From: a virus
Virus record (IMG/VR): IMGVR_UViG_3300046530_000095
Coordinates: 1-56,840 of that record
Length of the DNA stretch: 56,840 nucleotides
Reading direction: 5' to 3' (one strand)
In this document: positions 8,220 through 16,951 of the stretch, piece after piece
Layout of the letters: each line of letters starts with the position of its first letter
Numbering within the stretch: position 1 is the first letter of the stretch
The notes under the pieces: generated by a model
Told to the model about the DNA's origin: nothing
Databases searched by the model: none
Seen by the model: only the letters and a program-made list of their open reading frames with translations
Position numbers and translations under genes: made by a program

Positions 8220-9074
8220 ATGGCAAAAAAAGTTTCTAAATGGTTCCGCATCGGCGTCGAAGGTGACACCTGCGACGGTCGCGTGATCAGCGGCACCGAC
8301 ATTCAGGAAATGGCCGATTCATTCGACCCGCGTGTTTATGGCGCCCGCATCAACCTCGAACACATCACCAGTGTGTTACCCGACAGCCCATTCTGCCGTT
8401 ACGGTGATGTCACCGAGCTGAAAGCCGAAACCATTGATGATGATTCAGCGCTTAACGGCAAGCTCGCGCTGTTCGCCCGCATCACTCCGCTGGCAAATCT
8501 TGTGGAAATGGTCGGCAAAGGCCAGAAGGTCTACACCTCCATGGAAATTCGCCCGAATTTCTCCAACACCGGCAAGTGCTATCTGATTGGCCTCGCCGTC
8601 ACCGATGACCCGGCAAGCCTCGGCACCGAATATCTGGAATTTTGCTCCCGCGCGAAAACCAATCCGCTTTCTGGCCGCAAAGAGCGTCCGGAGGATTTGT
8701 TCTCTGTCGCCACCCTGGCCGAGCTGGAATTTGAAGACCAGCCCGACACCCTGCTGACCAAACTTACCGACACCGTGAAAGGCATTTTCAGCCGTAAACA
8801 GGCCGATGACGATGCACGTTTTAACGACGTGCATGAGGCGGTGACGGTCGTCACTGAGGAGGTGCAGGCCAACCACGAAAGTACTGAGCAGCGCCTGAAT
8901 GCGATGGAGCTGACCTTCAGCACCCTCAAGGGTGAACTCACCACTCAGCTTGAAGAAAGCCAGCAGAAACTCACCTCACTGGAAAACTCACTCGATAAAA
9001 CCGAGAGCTTTGCGCAGCGCCGTCGTGAACCGTCGAGCGGCGGCAATGGCGACTCGATGCTGACCAACTGTTAA
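8220..9074 (+). CDS. O: Capsid scaffolding protein / prohead protease, P2 gpO
   Basis: gpO is both internal scaffold and the self-cleaving serine protease that trims gpN, gpQ and itself. The ATG at 8220 gives MAKKVSKWFRIG, the canonical start, and 284 residues; an upstream in-frame start at 8151 adds residues foreign to the family. The protease domain includes the D/H part (GARINLEHI) and the serine segment YTSMEI. The C-terminal third is a helical, charged scaffold region. Divergent from P. Confidence 0.95.
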   Translation: MAKKVSKWFRIGVEGDTCDGRVISGTDIQEMADSFDPRVYGARINLEHITSVLPDSPFCRYGDVTELKAETIDDDSALNGKLALFARITPLANLVEMVGKGQKVYTSMEIRPNFSNTGKCYLIGLAVTDDPASLGTEYLEFCSRAKTNPLSGRKERPEDLFSVATLAELEFEDQPDTLLTKLTDTVKGIFSRKQADDDARFNDVHEAVTVVTEEVQANHESTEQRLNAMELTFSTLKGELTTQLEESQQKLTSLENSLDKTESFAQRRREPSSGGNGDSMLTNC

Positions 9075-9122
9075 GCCCGGACGCACTGCCGGAACAAAAC
9101 CAACACTCATTCAGGAATAACG

Positions 9123-10208
9123 ATGAAGCCACAGACCCGATTTAAATTTAATGCCTATCTCACCCAGGTGGCGAAGCTCAACAACGTCGATGCCGGTGAC
9201 ATGACCAAAAAATTCAGCGTCGACCCGTCCGTCACTCAGACCCTGATGAACACCATGCAGGAGTCATCCGACTTTCTGACCCGCATCAACATGGTGCCGG
9301 TCGCGGAAATGAAGGGTGAAAAAATCGGTGTCGGTGTCTCCGGCTCGATTGCCAGCACCGCCGATACCGCTGCCGGTCATGAGCGTCAGACCGAAGATTT
9401 CACCGCACTGGAGTCCAACAAATACGAATGTGACCAGATTAACTTCGACTTCCATATTCGTTTCCGCACCCTTGATTTATGGGCGCGTTTCCAGGACTTC
9501 CAGCTGCGTATTCGCAACGCCATTATCAAACGTCAGTCGCTCGATTTAATGATGGCCGGATTTAACGGTATCAAACGTGCGGCAACGTCTGACCGCAGCA
9601 AAAATCCACTGTTGCAGGACGTGGCGGTCGGCTGGTTACAGAAGTACCGCAACGAAGCGAAAGCGCGCGTGATGGATAAAGTCACCGCCGACGATGGCAG
9701 TGTGATTTCGGCGGTCATCCGCGTGGGTAAAAACGGTGATTACGCCAACCTCGACGCGCTGGTGATGGATGCGACCAACAACATGATTGCGCCGTGGTAT
9801 CAGGAAGATCCGGATTTAGTCGTCATCTGTGGCCGTCAGTTGCTGGCGGATAAATATTTCCCGATTGTGAACCAGGACCAGGCCAATACCGAAGCGATGG
9901 CGGCGGATGTGATTGTCAGCCAGAAACGAATCGGCAACCTGCCTGCGGTGCGCGTGCCGTACTTCCCGGCCAATGGCCTGATGGTCACCACGCTGGAAAA
10001 CCTGTCGATTTACTACATGGATGACAGTCACCGCCGCATCATTGATGAGAACGGCAAGCTCGACCGCATCGAAAACTATGAATCAATGAACATTGATTAC
10101 GTGATCGAGGACTACGCCGCCGGTTGCCTGGTTGAAAACATCAAACTCGGTGAGTTTGCTGCGCCGCCGGAAGAAGTGAAAGCCGACGCACCGGCGCAGG
10201 AGGCGTAA
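9123..10208 (+). CDS. N: Major capsid protein, P2 gpN
   Basis: An HK97-fold capsid precursor of 361 residues (P2 gpN has 357). The N-terminus MKPQTRFKFNAYLTQVAKLN and the SESMN/SMNIDYVIEDY-type end are typical. P2 gpN loses about 31 N-terminal residues by gpO cleavage. The tail beyond residue 345 is rich in Ala, Pro and Glu and is slightly longer than in P2. It follows O in the head operon. Confidence 0.95.
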   Translation: MKPQTRFKFNAYLTQVAKLNNVDAGDMTKKFSVDPSVTQTLMNTMQESSDFLTRINMVPVAEMKGEKIGVGVSGSIASTADTAAGHERQTEDFTALESNKYECDQINFDFHIRFRTLDLWARFQDFQLRIRNAIIKRQSLDLMMAGFNGIKRAATSDRSKNPLLQDVAVGWLQKYRNEAKARVMDKVTADDGSVISAVIRVGKNGDYANLDALVMDATNNMIAPWYQEDPDLVVICGRQLLADKYFPIVNQDQANTEAMAADVIVSQKRIGNLPAVRVPYFPANGLMVTTLENLSIYYMDDSHRRIIDENGKLDRIENYESMNIDYVIEDYAAGCLVENIKLGEFAAPPEEVKADAPAQEA

Positions 10209-10211
10209 GCC

Positions 10212-10964
10212 ATGACGAGTCCCGCCGCACGTCACATGATGCGGGTCTCGGCCATTGTGACCGCGCAGCGGGACGATAACCCGCTGCGCCATGCAAGTGC
10301 TTACGAGCAGATGCTGGTCAAACTGGCTGCTGACCAACGCACGTTAAAAACCATTCATTCCATCGAGCGCAAGGCCGACAAAAAGCGTGCGCTGTTGCCG
10401 TCCTATGCGCCGTGGGTTGCCGGTGTGCTGAGTGAGGGCAAAGGCGTGCAGGATGACATCGTGATGACCGTCATGCTGTGGAAGCTGGATGCCGGTGACA
10501 TTGCCGGAGCGCTGGAAATTGCCCGCTATGCCATGCAGTACGGTCTCACCATGCCCGCGCTACATAAGCGCACCACGCCGTATGTGCTGGCCGAAGATGT
10601 GGCACTGGCGGCCATGCGTGCGCACGCCGCCGGTGAGTCTGTGGATGTCGGTCTGCTGCTGGCGACCCAGACCCTGACCAGCGCCGCCGATATGCCCGAT
10701 AAAGTGCGTGGGCGTCTGCACAAAATCACTGGTCTGGTGCTGCGTGAGGCGGGACTGCTGGCGGATGCCCTGGCACAGCTCCAGCGAGCAATGCAGCTCG
10801 ATGCACAGGCAGGGGTGAAAAAGGATATTGAACGCCTCGAAAGTGCGCTGAAACCCAAACCCGCGCCGGTTAAAAAAACCAAAACAAAACCGCGACCGCG
10901 TAAACCTGCGACCACACCAGGCAAACGCGGTCGCCCCCGCAAAGTGGATAAAACCACCGGTTAA
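10212..10964 (+). CDS. M: Terminase small (endonuclease) subunit, P2 gpM
   Basis: This 250-residue protein pairs with gpP for DNA cutting at cos. MTSPAARHMMRVSAIVTAQRDDNPLRHAS is the standard gpM beginning. The last 40 residues form a Lys/Arg/Pro-rich basic tail (KPRPRKPATTPGKRGRPRK) with an AT-hook-like GRPRK, probably for DNA contact. It starts 3 bases after the N stop. Confidence 0.93.
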   Translation: MTSPAARHMMRVSAIVTAQRDDNPLRHASAYEQMLVKLAADQRTLKTIHSIERKADKKRALLPSYAPWVAGVLSEGKGVQDDIVMTVMLWKLDAGDIAGALEIARYAMQYGLTMPALHKRTTPYVLAEDVALAAMRAHAAGESVDVGLLLATQTLTSAADMPDKVRGRLHKITGLVLREAGLLADALAQLQRAMQLDAQAGVKKDIERLESALKPKPAPVKKTKTKPRPRKPATTPGKRGRPRKVDKTTG

Positions 10965-11055
10965 GAATGCGCCCCGCGCCGGACGGCACGCCGGTTGAGA
11001 CAGGTTCGTCCTTCATCGATACCGGCGTCCACCGTCCACCTATTTTGAGGTTGTC

Positions 11056-11553
11056 ATGACGACAGTGATTATCAGTAAGCCCGATGTTTCGCCGGGTGTG
11101 GTTATTCCCCCGCCGCCGGTGCGCGAGCCGGTTATCAGCAACACCTTCTTTTTCCCGCCGGTCGATCCGGTGCGCGTCCGTGAGCTGATGCGCCTTGAGC
11201 ACACCGTCACCCCGGAGCGGCTGCGGGTGGCGATTAAGGACGGTATCGCTGAGGCCAACGCCGAGTTATTCGAGTACCGCAGCGCGCAGATGGCACTCGG
11301 TTTTGAGTGCCTGGCCGACGTACCTGCCGAAACACTCGACGGCGAAAGCGTGCGCTGTTTTTACTACCTGCGTGCGGTGGTGGCGATGACCACCGCAACC
11401 CTTTATGAGCGCTATCGCGGCGTGGATGCGAGCGCCAAAGGCGACAAAAAAGCCGACGACGTGGAAAGCACCATTGATGAGCTGTGGCGCGATATGCGCT
11501 GGTCGGTGTCCCGGTTGCAGGGGAAATCACGCTGCATCATCGGGCAAATCTGA
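11056..11553 (+). CDS. L: Head completion protein, P2 gpL
   Basis: gpL closes the filled head at the portal. It has 165 residues (P2 gpL 169). The N-terminal PPPPVREPVISNTFFFPPVDP region is typical. The stop overlaps the ATG of X (TGATG). A gap of about 90 bases separates it from M. Confidence 0.92.
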   Translation: MTTVIISKPDVSPGVVIPPPPVREPVISNTFFFPPVDPVRVRELMRLEHTVTPERLRVAIKDGIAEANAELFEYRSAQMALGFECLADVPAETLDGESVRCFYYLRAVVAMTTATLYERYRGVDASAKGDKKADDVESTIDELWRDMRWSVSRLQGKSRCIIGQI

Positions 11554-11756
11554 TGAAGGTGATTGCCCTGCAGGGCGACACGCTGGACGCACTCTGTGCG
11601 CGCCACTACGGGCGCACCGGCGGTGTGGTTGAGGCGGTGCTGCTGGCGAATCCCGGTCTCGCCGAACTGGGCGAGGAAATGCCCCACGGCACCGCCGTTG
11701 AGCTGCCGGATATCGATTCTTCCCCTGTTGCGGAGACGCTGAACTTATGGGACTGA
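11553..11756 (+). CDS. X: Tail protein X (LysM-like), P2 gpX
   Basis: A 67-residue protein starting at the ATG at 11553, which overlaps the L stop. The sequence (MKVIALQGDTLDALCARHYG) has the LysM-like fold start seen in gpX, an essential tail protein thought to act in baseplate or tail-tip assembly. An upstream in-frame start at 11484 inside L is rejected because the family begins MKV or MKT. Confidence 0.93.
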   Translation: MKVIALQGDTLDALCARHYGRTGGVVEAVLLANPGLAELGEEMPHGTAVELPDIDSSPVAETLNLWD

Positions 11757-11968
11757 CAATGGAAAAAATCACGACGTTTGTCACCTACTGGCTGTCGGTG
11801 GCGCTGGCGTATTTCGGAACGCAGACGCCGGAAAAAATGGCGCTTTATGTCGGTGGCGGCTGTGCGATTTTCACCGCGCTGGTGAATTTCTGGTATCGCC
11901 GTCAGACCTTCCGTTATCTGCGCGCAATGGGGCTGGATGAGGGGGTGATACGTGGCATCAATCGTTAA
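11747..11968 (+). CDS. Phage holin (two-helix type)
   Basis: A small membrane protein of 73 residues with two hydrophobic helices (about residues 10-25 and 32-48) and a basic C-terminus. It sits at the P2 gpY position but resembles the class II (S21/HP1) holins rather than P2 gpY. Two in-frame ATG codons, at 11747 and 11759, give a dual-start arrangement often used to make holin and antiholin. It overlaps X by 10 bases and the lysozyme gene by 17. A pinholin role fits the SAR-type endolysin that follows. Confidence 0.8.
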   Translation: MGLTMEKITTFVTYWLSVALAYFGTQTPEKMALYVGGGCAIFTALVNFWYRRQTFRYLRAMGLDEGVIRGINR

Positions 11969-12461
11969 ACGTTGCAGCGTGGCCGTGGTGCTGGCACTCG
12001 CCGTTCTGCTGCCGGATTTCAGGATGCTGAAAACCTCACCTGACGGGCTGGCGCTGATTGCCGACCTCGAAGGGTGCCGCCTGAAACCGTACCAGTGCAG
12101 CGCCGGTGTCTGGACGTCAGGAATCGGGCACACCGCAGGCGTCACGCCAAAAGGCGATATCACCGAGCAGCAGGCCGCGCAGAACCTGGTCAGCGACGTG
12201 CTGAATGTCGAGCGCCGTCTTGCAGTGTGTGTGCCGGTCGATATGCCGCAGCCGGTGTATGACGCGGTGGTGAGCTTTGCTTTTAACGTCGGCACCGGTG
12301 CGGCCTGTCGCTCGACACTGGTCTCGTTTATCAAACGCCAGCAGTGGGCGCAGGCGTGTAGCCAGCTCCCGCGCTGGGTGTATGTCAACGGCGAGAAAAA
12401 CAGAGGTCTCGAAAACCGCCGCGCACGTGAGCAGACTTACTGCCTTAAGGGGGCGCAATGA
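11952..12461 (+). CDS. SAR endolysin, GH24 lysozyme (P2 gpK position)
   Basis: A muramidase that cuts the glycan chains of peptidoglycan. It starts at GTG 11952. Residues 8-20 are a weakly hydrophobic signal-anchor-release helix. The catalytic block is EGCRLKPYQC-SAGVWTSGIGHT: Glu, then Cys eight residues later where T4 lysozyme has Asp, then Thr after five more. This E-C-T variant of the triad is known in some SAR lysozymes. It overlaps the holin and LysB genes. Confidence 0.9.
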   Translation: MASIVKRCSVAVVLALAVLLPDFRMLKTSPDGLALIADLEGCRLKPYQCSAGVWTSGIGHTAGVTPKGDITEQQAAQNLVSDVLNVERRLAVCVPVDMPQPVYDAVVSFAFNVGTGAACRSTLVSFIKRQQWAQACSQLPRWVYVNGEKNRGLENRRAREQTYCLKGAQ

Positions 12462-12883
12462 AAACGCTGATTATTCTGCTGTTGCTGACCCTCGCCGGTC
12501 TGGTGTGGATGAAGCGCGAAAACAGCACGCTGACCCGCTCGTTTGAAAAGGCAAACCGTGTCGCCGGAGAGCAGAAAACCCAGATAACCATGCTGCGCAA
12601 TCAGCTCGATGTCGCCACCACTATCCGGCAGCGCAACGAGCAGGCGCAGGTCGACTTACGCAATAAACTAGCCACTGCGAACACCCTGGCGGCGAACCGT
12701 GGCAACACCGTGACGAGGTTACTCAATGAAAATAAAGCGCTGCGTGAATGGTATGAGTCTGATTTGCCTGATGACATTATCCGGCTGCACAGCCGCCCCG
12801 CCTTCACCACCACCGCCGATTATTTACAGTGGCTGTCCGAAAGTGTCGCTGTGTCAGATACCGGCAAGCAGCCCACGCACTAA
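12458..12883 (+). CDS. lysB: Inner-membrane spanin, LysB
   Basis: The Rz-like i-spanin has 141 residues, with one N-terminal transmembrane helix (TLIILLLLTLAGLVWM) followed by a long periplasmic coiled coil rich in Gln, Asn and Arg. It pairs with LysC to fuse inner and outer membranes at the end of lysis. The ATG overlaps the lysozyme stop. Confidence 0.9.
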   Translation: MKTLIILLLLTLAGLVWMKRENSTLTRSFEKANRVAGEQKTQITMLRNQLDVATTIRQRNEQAQVDLRNKLATANTLAANRGNTVTRLLNENKALREWYESDLPDDIIRLHSRPAFTTTADYLQWLSESVAVSDTGKQPTH

Positions 12884-13016
12884 CGGCGATTTAAGCGCGG
12901 ATATTCGCCAGCTTGAGGCGGCACTGGTGAGCTGTGCCGCTCAGACTGAAACCATCAGACACTGCCAGGACCAACTCGATGCTCAAGCCCGCCAGTTTAC
13001 GCAAAGCCCTTTGTGA
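12726..13016 (+). CDS. lysC: Outer-membrane lipoprotein spanin, LysC
   Basis: The Rz1-like o-spanin is read in another frame inside lysB and extends past its end. A lipobox (LMTLSGC) is followed by a proline-rich stretch (PPSPPPP), which defines the class. The start is uncertain: 12726 gives a charged leader, and 12753 gives MSLICLMTLSGC. It also overlaps the start of R. Confidence 0.85.
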   Translation: MKIKRCVNGMSLICLMTLSGCTAAPPSPPPPIIYSGCPKVSLCQIPASSPRTNGDLSADIRQLEAALVSCAAQTETIRHCQDQLDAQARQFTQSPL

Positions 13017-13446
13017 TGCCGCTCCGGTGCTACGTAATAACCCGGACATGCTGCGTATTTTTATCGACAGCGGGAAAATCGCCGCCACGCTTGCGAGCTC
13101 GCTGTCGTTTGAAAATCAGTACACATTAAACATCGTGGTCACCGATTATCACGGCGATCTGGATTACCTCATCGTGCCGGTCAATGCCTGGCTGCGGGAA
13201 AACCAGCCCGACATCATGACCACCGATGAAGGGAAGAAAAGAGGCTTCACCTATATCGCCGATATTAACGACGACGAAAGTGTCGACGTGAGTATCAGCC
13301 TGATGCTAACTGAGCGCACACTGGTCAGGCAGGAAGGCGAAGCCCTGCACGTGAAGCATGTCCCAGAGCCGCCATTACCGGTGAATGTCACCCGCCCGAT
13401 GGAGCTTTATGCGCATGGCGAGCTGGTGAGTCAGTGGCATGAATGA
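12979..13446 (+). CDS. R: Tail completion protein, P2 gpR
   Basis: A 155-residue protein that terminates tail length and joins tail to head. The start MLKPASLRKAL at 12979 is the family start; an earlier in-frame start at 12934 is ignored. The stop overlaps the start of S by eight bases. Confidence 0.92.
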   Translation: MLKPASLRKALCDAAPVLRNNPDMLRIFIDSGKIAATLASSLSFENQYTLNIVVTDYHGDLDYLIVPVNAWLRENQPDIMTTDEGKKRGFTYIADINDDESVDVSISLMLTERTLVRQEGEALHVKHVPEPPLPVNVTRPMELYAHGELVSQWHE

Positions 13447-13888
13447 GTTCAGACCCTTTGAGGACAAACTCGCCGGGCTGATTGCCAACCTGTCACCGGC
13501 TGCGCGCCGCAAAATGACGGCTGAGATTGCGAAGAAACTGCGAGCCTCTCAGCAGCAACGCATTAAACGCCAGCAGGCACCGGACGGCACGCCTTATGCC
13601 GCGCGAAAGCGTCAGCCGGTGAAAGGCAAAAAAGGCCGGGTAAAACGTGAGATGTTCACGAAGCTCCGCACCAATCGGTATATGAAAGCGAAAGGGTCGA
13701 GCGAGGCTGCTGTGGTTGAGTTTACCGGGCGTGTGCATCGGATCGCTATCGTTCATCAAAAAGGACAAAGTGATAAACCAAATAAATTTAGTAAAGAAGT
13801 TAAATATGCACAGAGGGAATTACTAGGTCTTACCAATAATGAAGTTAAAATAATAGAAAAATTAATAATTTATACAATCAAGAAATAA
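13439..13888 (+). CDS. S: Tail completion protein, P2 gpS, with AT-rich divergent 3' end
   Basis: A 149-residue tail completion protein. Residues 1-105 match the GC-rich P2 style (LSPAARRKMTAEIAKKLRASQQ; GTPYAARKRQPVKGKKGR). From about base 13755 the composition drops abruptly to AT-rich, yet the frame continues and the translation still has the gpS-like ending pattern (VKYAQRELLGLTNNEVKIIEKLII). The 3' end therefore probably came in with the adjacent cargo by homologous exchange inside S. Length is normal, so the gene should work. Confidence 0.88.
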   Translation: MNEFRPFEDKLAGLIANLSPAARRKMTAEIAKKLRASQQQRIKRQQAPDGTPYAARKRQPVKGKKGRVKREMFTKLRTNRYMKAKGSSEAAVVEFTGRVHRIAIVHQKGQSDKPNKFSKEVKYAQRELLGLTNNEVKIIEKLIIYTIKK

Positions 13889-14062
13889 TCAATTAAATAT
13901 ATTTACGCCGATAATGCAAACATCCCAAAAGAATGCTATTTATATAGTTAAAGCACCATTTTTGTTTGATTATTGTCAGTTAGAGTGCATTTATATGTGT
14001 GAACATCATGATATCTAATGATCTTATTGTTTACATCTAATCATATTTCATGAGGAGTACTT

Positions 14063-15871
14063 ATGAAACAATTATCAAAAACGCAAAGATATATGCCTCT
14101 AAAAAGATATGGCTCTTTGATTCAGTTACTTATAACACTCCTCCCTTTGCCTTCCCATGCCATATCAACTCTTCATGACAACCTAATTATGTCCGCCACT
14201 TACCCAGAAGACGGTGTTATCCTCGGTCAAGGTTGGGATATGGTGTCGGGAAATAAAACCAACACAGTATGTATTACTGGCACCGAAGAGAAAATTGACA
14301 ATAACACTTCAACTGTTAACTACGAATTATTATATGATGAAGAACAGTTAAGTAAGCTTCTGGATATTAGCGCAAGAGCTTCGTACGGAGGCTATGGTTA
14401 TAGCGCCTCCATTGAAAGCACGTATAAAAAATTAAATCTTACAGACAGAAATAGAACTCATATTTTAGGAAGAGCTATTACAGACAAAGGAGGAACATTT
14501 CTTGTTTCAACAAAAAATAACATAATAAGAAACTTAATAAATTTTAACTCCGTAGGTTTCAGGAAGAAATGTGGGGATGGCTTCGTTTCTGCAATAAAAA
14601 AAGGCGGTCAGTTAAATATTATTTTTGACATGGAAAACATAAACAACAGCACTACAGAAGCTTTGGGAGTAAAATTAGAAGCAGGTGGTTTTGGTTCTAG
14701 TGCTGGCTTATCAATTTCTCAAGAGGCAATTAGCAAGGTAATAAATAAGGATACTAGAATCAGTAGTATTCAAACAGGAGGCGTACATGAATTCCCCACC
14801 TCTGCAGAAGGGATAAAGGATAAAATATCTAAATTCACTGATTTCCAGCCAGAAAAAGCCACTCCGTATAAAATAATAATCACACCCTATTCAAAATTAT
14901 ATAACACTAAGACACTAATTAACATCACAGCAATTAGTGCTTATTACTTTGAATACCAGAGATTGCTAACCTTAGCTAATTTGTATAATGCTGCACTAAT
15001 ACAGAAAGAAATGTTCTACCAACCTTTTTATAAGCCTGATGAGATGGTAAATATTACTAAATCCCTCAACATAGCAACAAGATGCATGGAATTTATCCTT
15101 GCCAGATGCCTTAACAATGATGACACCAAAAATTGTAATATTTTAAATCAAAAATCAAAAAATGACGAAATCTTAAAAGTATGTAACATTTCGAACGATA
15201 AGCAAAGCCTGCTAGCATCCATTGTATTAAATAAGACAATAAAAATCCCAAGCCACTCCCTTGTAAACAGCACTACTGAAAAAAAACCAGATTTAATTGA
15301 AGCACTATTATCCCCCACTGCGTTTACACCCAACATTGCGAGTAAAGAAACCAATAAAAGCACTAAAAATAATAATGAGGCCAGTAATGATAAAGAGATA
15401 ACTCCTTTCGATCTTTACTATATGCTTTACGCTCGCGCACCCTTAGCTAAAAAAATTGAAAAAACAAATACCAACAATAACGTAAGTACGCAACTCAATG
15501 AAGGTGATGAAATGTTAGCCGCATATAGGTTTTGTGAAGACAGTGGTAATGGGTGCATTAAAACCCAGGCTGTTGATGACGTTAAAAACAAAGAGAAACT
15601 TACATTAGTTAAGGGTGTGATTTTGAATTGGGTTTTAAATGTCAGACTTGCACCATTATCATCAACATTTTGCAAAATCTCTCTTCAACATTATATGTGC
15701 GCAACAAATGATTGGTTAAGATTTTATCTCCCCGGCAGCGACACAATCACCTTAGATGAAACGGCAGGTTTCGATTACACAATAGTCTCCACACCGGAAC
15801 CCAGAAAAAATCAGGATGAAGTACCATATGACCCCAAAATCGGCGAATGTGATTGGCAATCTTGTAAATAG
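14063..15871 (+). CDS. Secreted MACPF (perforin)-like protein
   Basis: A 602-residue AT-rich cargo gene preceded by a GAGGAG ribosome site. An N-terminal signal peptide (basic start, hydrophobic LIQLLITLLPL, predicted cleavage after SHA at 33) sends it to the periplasm. The next 210 residues look like a MACPF pore-forming domain: a beta-rich SARASYGGYGYSAS strand; a C170-G-D-G-F174-x6-GG182 segment that matches the spacing of the Y-G-T-H-F/Y-x6-GG signature; a KLEAGGFGSSAGLSIS stretch typical of the inserted hairpins; and an ISSIQTGG strand at 233-240. The remaining 360 residues, with several cysteines, are not recognised. It lies between S and V, a variable locus in P2-like phages (orf30 in P2). 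It probably acts as a lysogenic-conversion toxin or defence effector, inferred from fold and position. Confidence 0.75.
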   Translation: MKQLSKTQRYMPLKRYGSLIQLLITLLPLPSHAISTLHDNLIMSATYPEDGVILGQGWDMVSGNKTNTVCITGTEEKIDNNTSTVNYELLYDEEQLSKLLDISARASYGGYGYSASIESTYKKLNLTDRNRTHILGRAITDKGGTFLVSTKNNIIRNLINFNSVGFRKKCGDGFVSAIKKGGQLNIIFDMENINNSTTEALGVKLEAGGFGSSAGLSISQEAISKVINKDTRISSIQTGGVHEFPTSAEGIKDKISKFTDFQPEKATPYKIIITPYSKLYNTKTLINITAISAYYFEYQRLLTLANLYNAALIQKEMFYQPFYKPDEMVNITKSLNIATRCMEFILARCLNNDDTKNCNILNQKSKNDEILKVCNISNDKQSLLASIVLNKTIKIPSHSLVNSTTEKKPDLIEALLSPTAFTPNIASKETNKSTKNNNEASNDKEITPFDLYYMLYARAPLAKKIEKTNTNNNVSTQLNEGDEMLAAYRFCEDSGNGCIKTQAVDDVKNKEKLTLVKGVILNWVLNVRLAPLSSTFCKISLQHYMCATNDWLRFYLPGSDTITLDETAGFDYTIVSTPEPRKNQDEVPYDPKIGECDWQSCK

Positions 15872-15894
15872 ACTAAATACTTGAGGAGAAGCTC

Positions 15895-16191
15895 ATGGCA
15901 AATGTAAGCGCTGTAATTAAATGTACCATTACGGATAGTACTTCTACAGAAGGTATCGAACTTTATGATAATAACGAGTGGAAATCTCCTGCCGGGGGAT
16001 GGCTACCAGTACAATCTGGGAAGTGGATACAAAACTCATCTTCTGGCATTGTTTTATTTAGTGAAGATAAGATAAAGATAGCACTTCTCAAAGGCCTATT
16101 ATTTGATACAGCTACCGTTAATAACAACGGCGATGCTCTATATGACTACAATGGTGGAGCTGGAAAGTGGCAAATTACAGCAACAACCTAA
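15895..16191 (+). CDS. 98-aa beta-rich protein downstream of MACPF-like gene
   Basis: A small AT-rich gene starting 23 bases after the MACPF-like stop, with a strong GAGGAGAAGCTC leader before the ATG. The protein is predicted to be mostly beta strands, with repeated NNE/NNG turns and regular Trp and Tyr, and has no signal peptide. I do not recognise the family, and it is not an aegerolysin by eye. Tight spacing and shared composition make it the likely partner of the MACPF-like protein (immunity, chaperone or second component), but nothing in the sequence decides between these. Confidence 0.6.
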   Translation: MANVSAVIKCTITDSTSTEGIELYDNNEWKSPAGGWLPVQSGKWIQNSSSGIVLFSEDKIKIALLKGLLFDTATVNNNGDALYDYNGGAGKWQITATT

Positions 16192-16309
16192 TGAGGATTA
16201 AAACTTTAAATCATTAAAAAACCAAATACGACATCCCATCTATTTGTGCTGTAACCTATCAAACTCAATATGATTGCTGCCGATTAATCTCGGCGGCATC
16301 CTTCCTTTC

Positions 16310-16951
16310 ATGAATACTCTCTCATCACTCCAGGAACTTGCGCGCCAACTGCGCAACCTTATCCGCATCGGTGTCGTGACGAAAGTCGACACCGATAAGG
16401 CGTTATGTCGTGTGGAAACCGGCGGTATCACAACCGCCTGGCTGCACTGGCTGACACCCCGCGCCGGTCGCTCCCGTACATGGTGGGCACCGTCTGTCGG
16501 CGAGCAGGTATTAGTGCTGGCGGTGGGCGGCGAGCTGGATACCGCCTTTGTACTGCCTGGCATCTATTCCGATGACAACCCCGCGCCGTCAGTCTCTGCC
16601 GATGCGCTGCATATTTCTTTCCCTGATGGTGCGGTGATTGAGTACGAACCGGAAACCGGCGCACTTACCGTGTCGGGCATTAAAACCGCTTCGGTCACGG
16701 CATCCGAATCTGTTGTCGTTACGGTGCCAGTTGTAACCGTCAAAGCCAGCCAGAAAATCACCCTCGACACGCCGGAAGTGGTCTGCACAAACAAGCTCAC
16801 CACCGGCACGCTTGAAGTGAAAAAAGGCGGCAGGATGAGCGGCGACATTGAGCACAGCGGCGGCACTTTCAAATCCAACGGCGTGCAGGTGGATGACCAC
16901 GACCACGGCGGTGTTGAGCGCGGCGGAAGCCGGACGGAGGGAACGCAATGA
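16310..16951 (+). CDS. V: Baseplate spike protein, P2 gpV
   Basis: The membrane-piercing central spike, 213 residues (P2 gpV 211). The ATG at 16310 gives MNTLSSLQELARQLRNLIRIG, the family start; an upstream TTG at 16274 is rejected. An OB-fold N-terminal part is followed by a beta-helix repeat region (SVTASESVVVTVPVVTVKASQKI) and a C-terminal His-Asp-His segment (DDHDHGGV) like the iron-binding apex of P2 gpV. GC-rich composition resumes just before this gene. Confidence 0.94.
   Translation: MNTLSSLQELARQLRNLIRIGVVTKVDTDKALCRVETGGITTAWLHWLTPRAGRSRTWWAPSVGEQVLVLAVGGELDTAFVLPGIYSDDNPAPSVSADALHISFPDGAVIEYEPETGALTVSGIKTASVTASESVVVTVPVVTVKASQKITLDTPEVVCTNKLTTGTLEVKKGGRMSGDIEHSGGTFKSNGVQVDDHDHGGVERGGSRTEGTQ

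Noticed and set aside
15895-16191. Aegerolysin partner of the MACPF-like protein
   Set aside because: The 98-residue length and sequence do not fit the aegerolysin pattern, so the pair cannot be called an aegerolysin/MACPF system.
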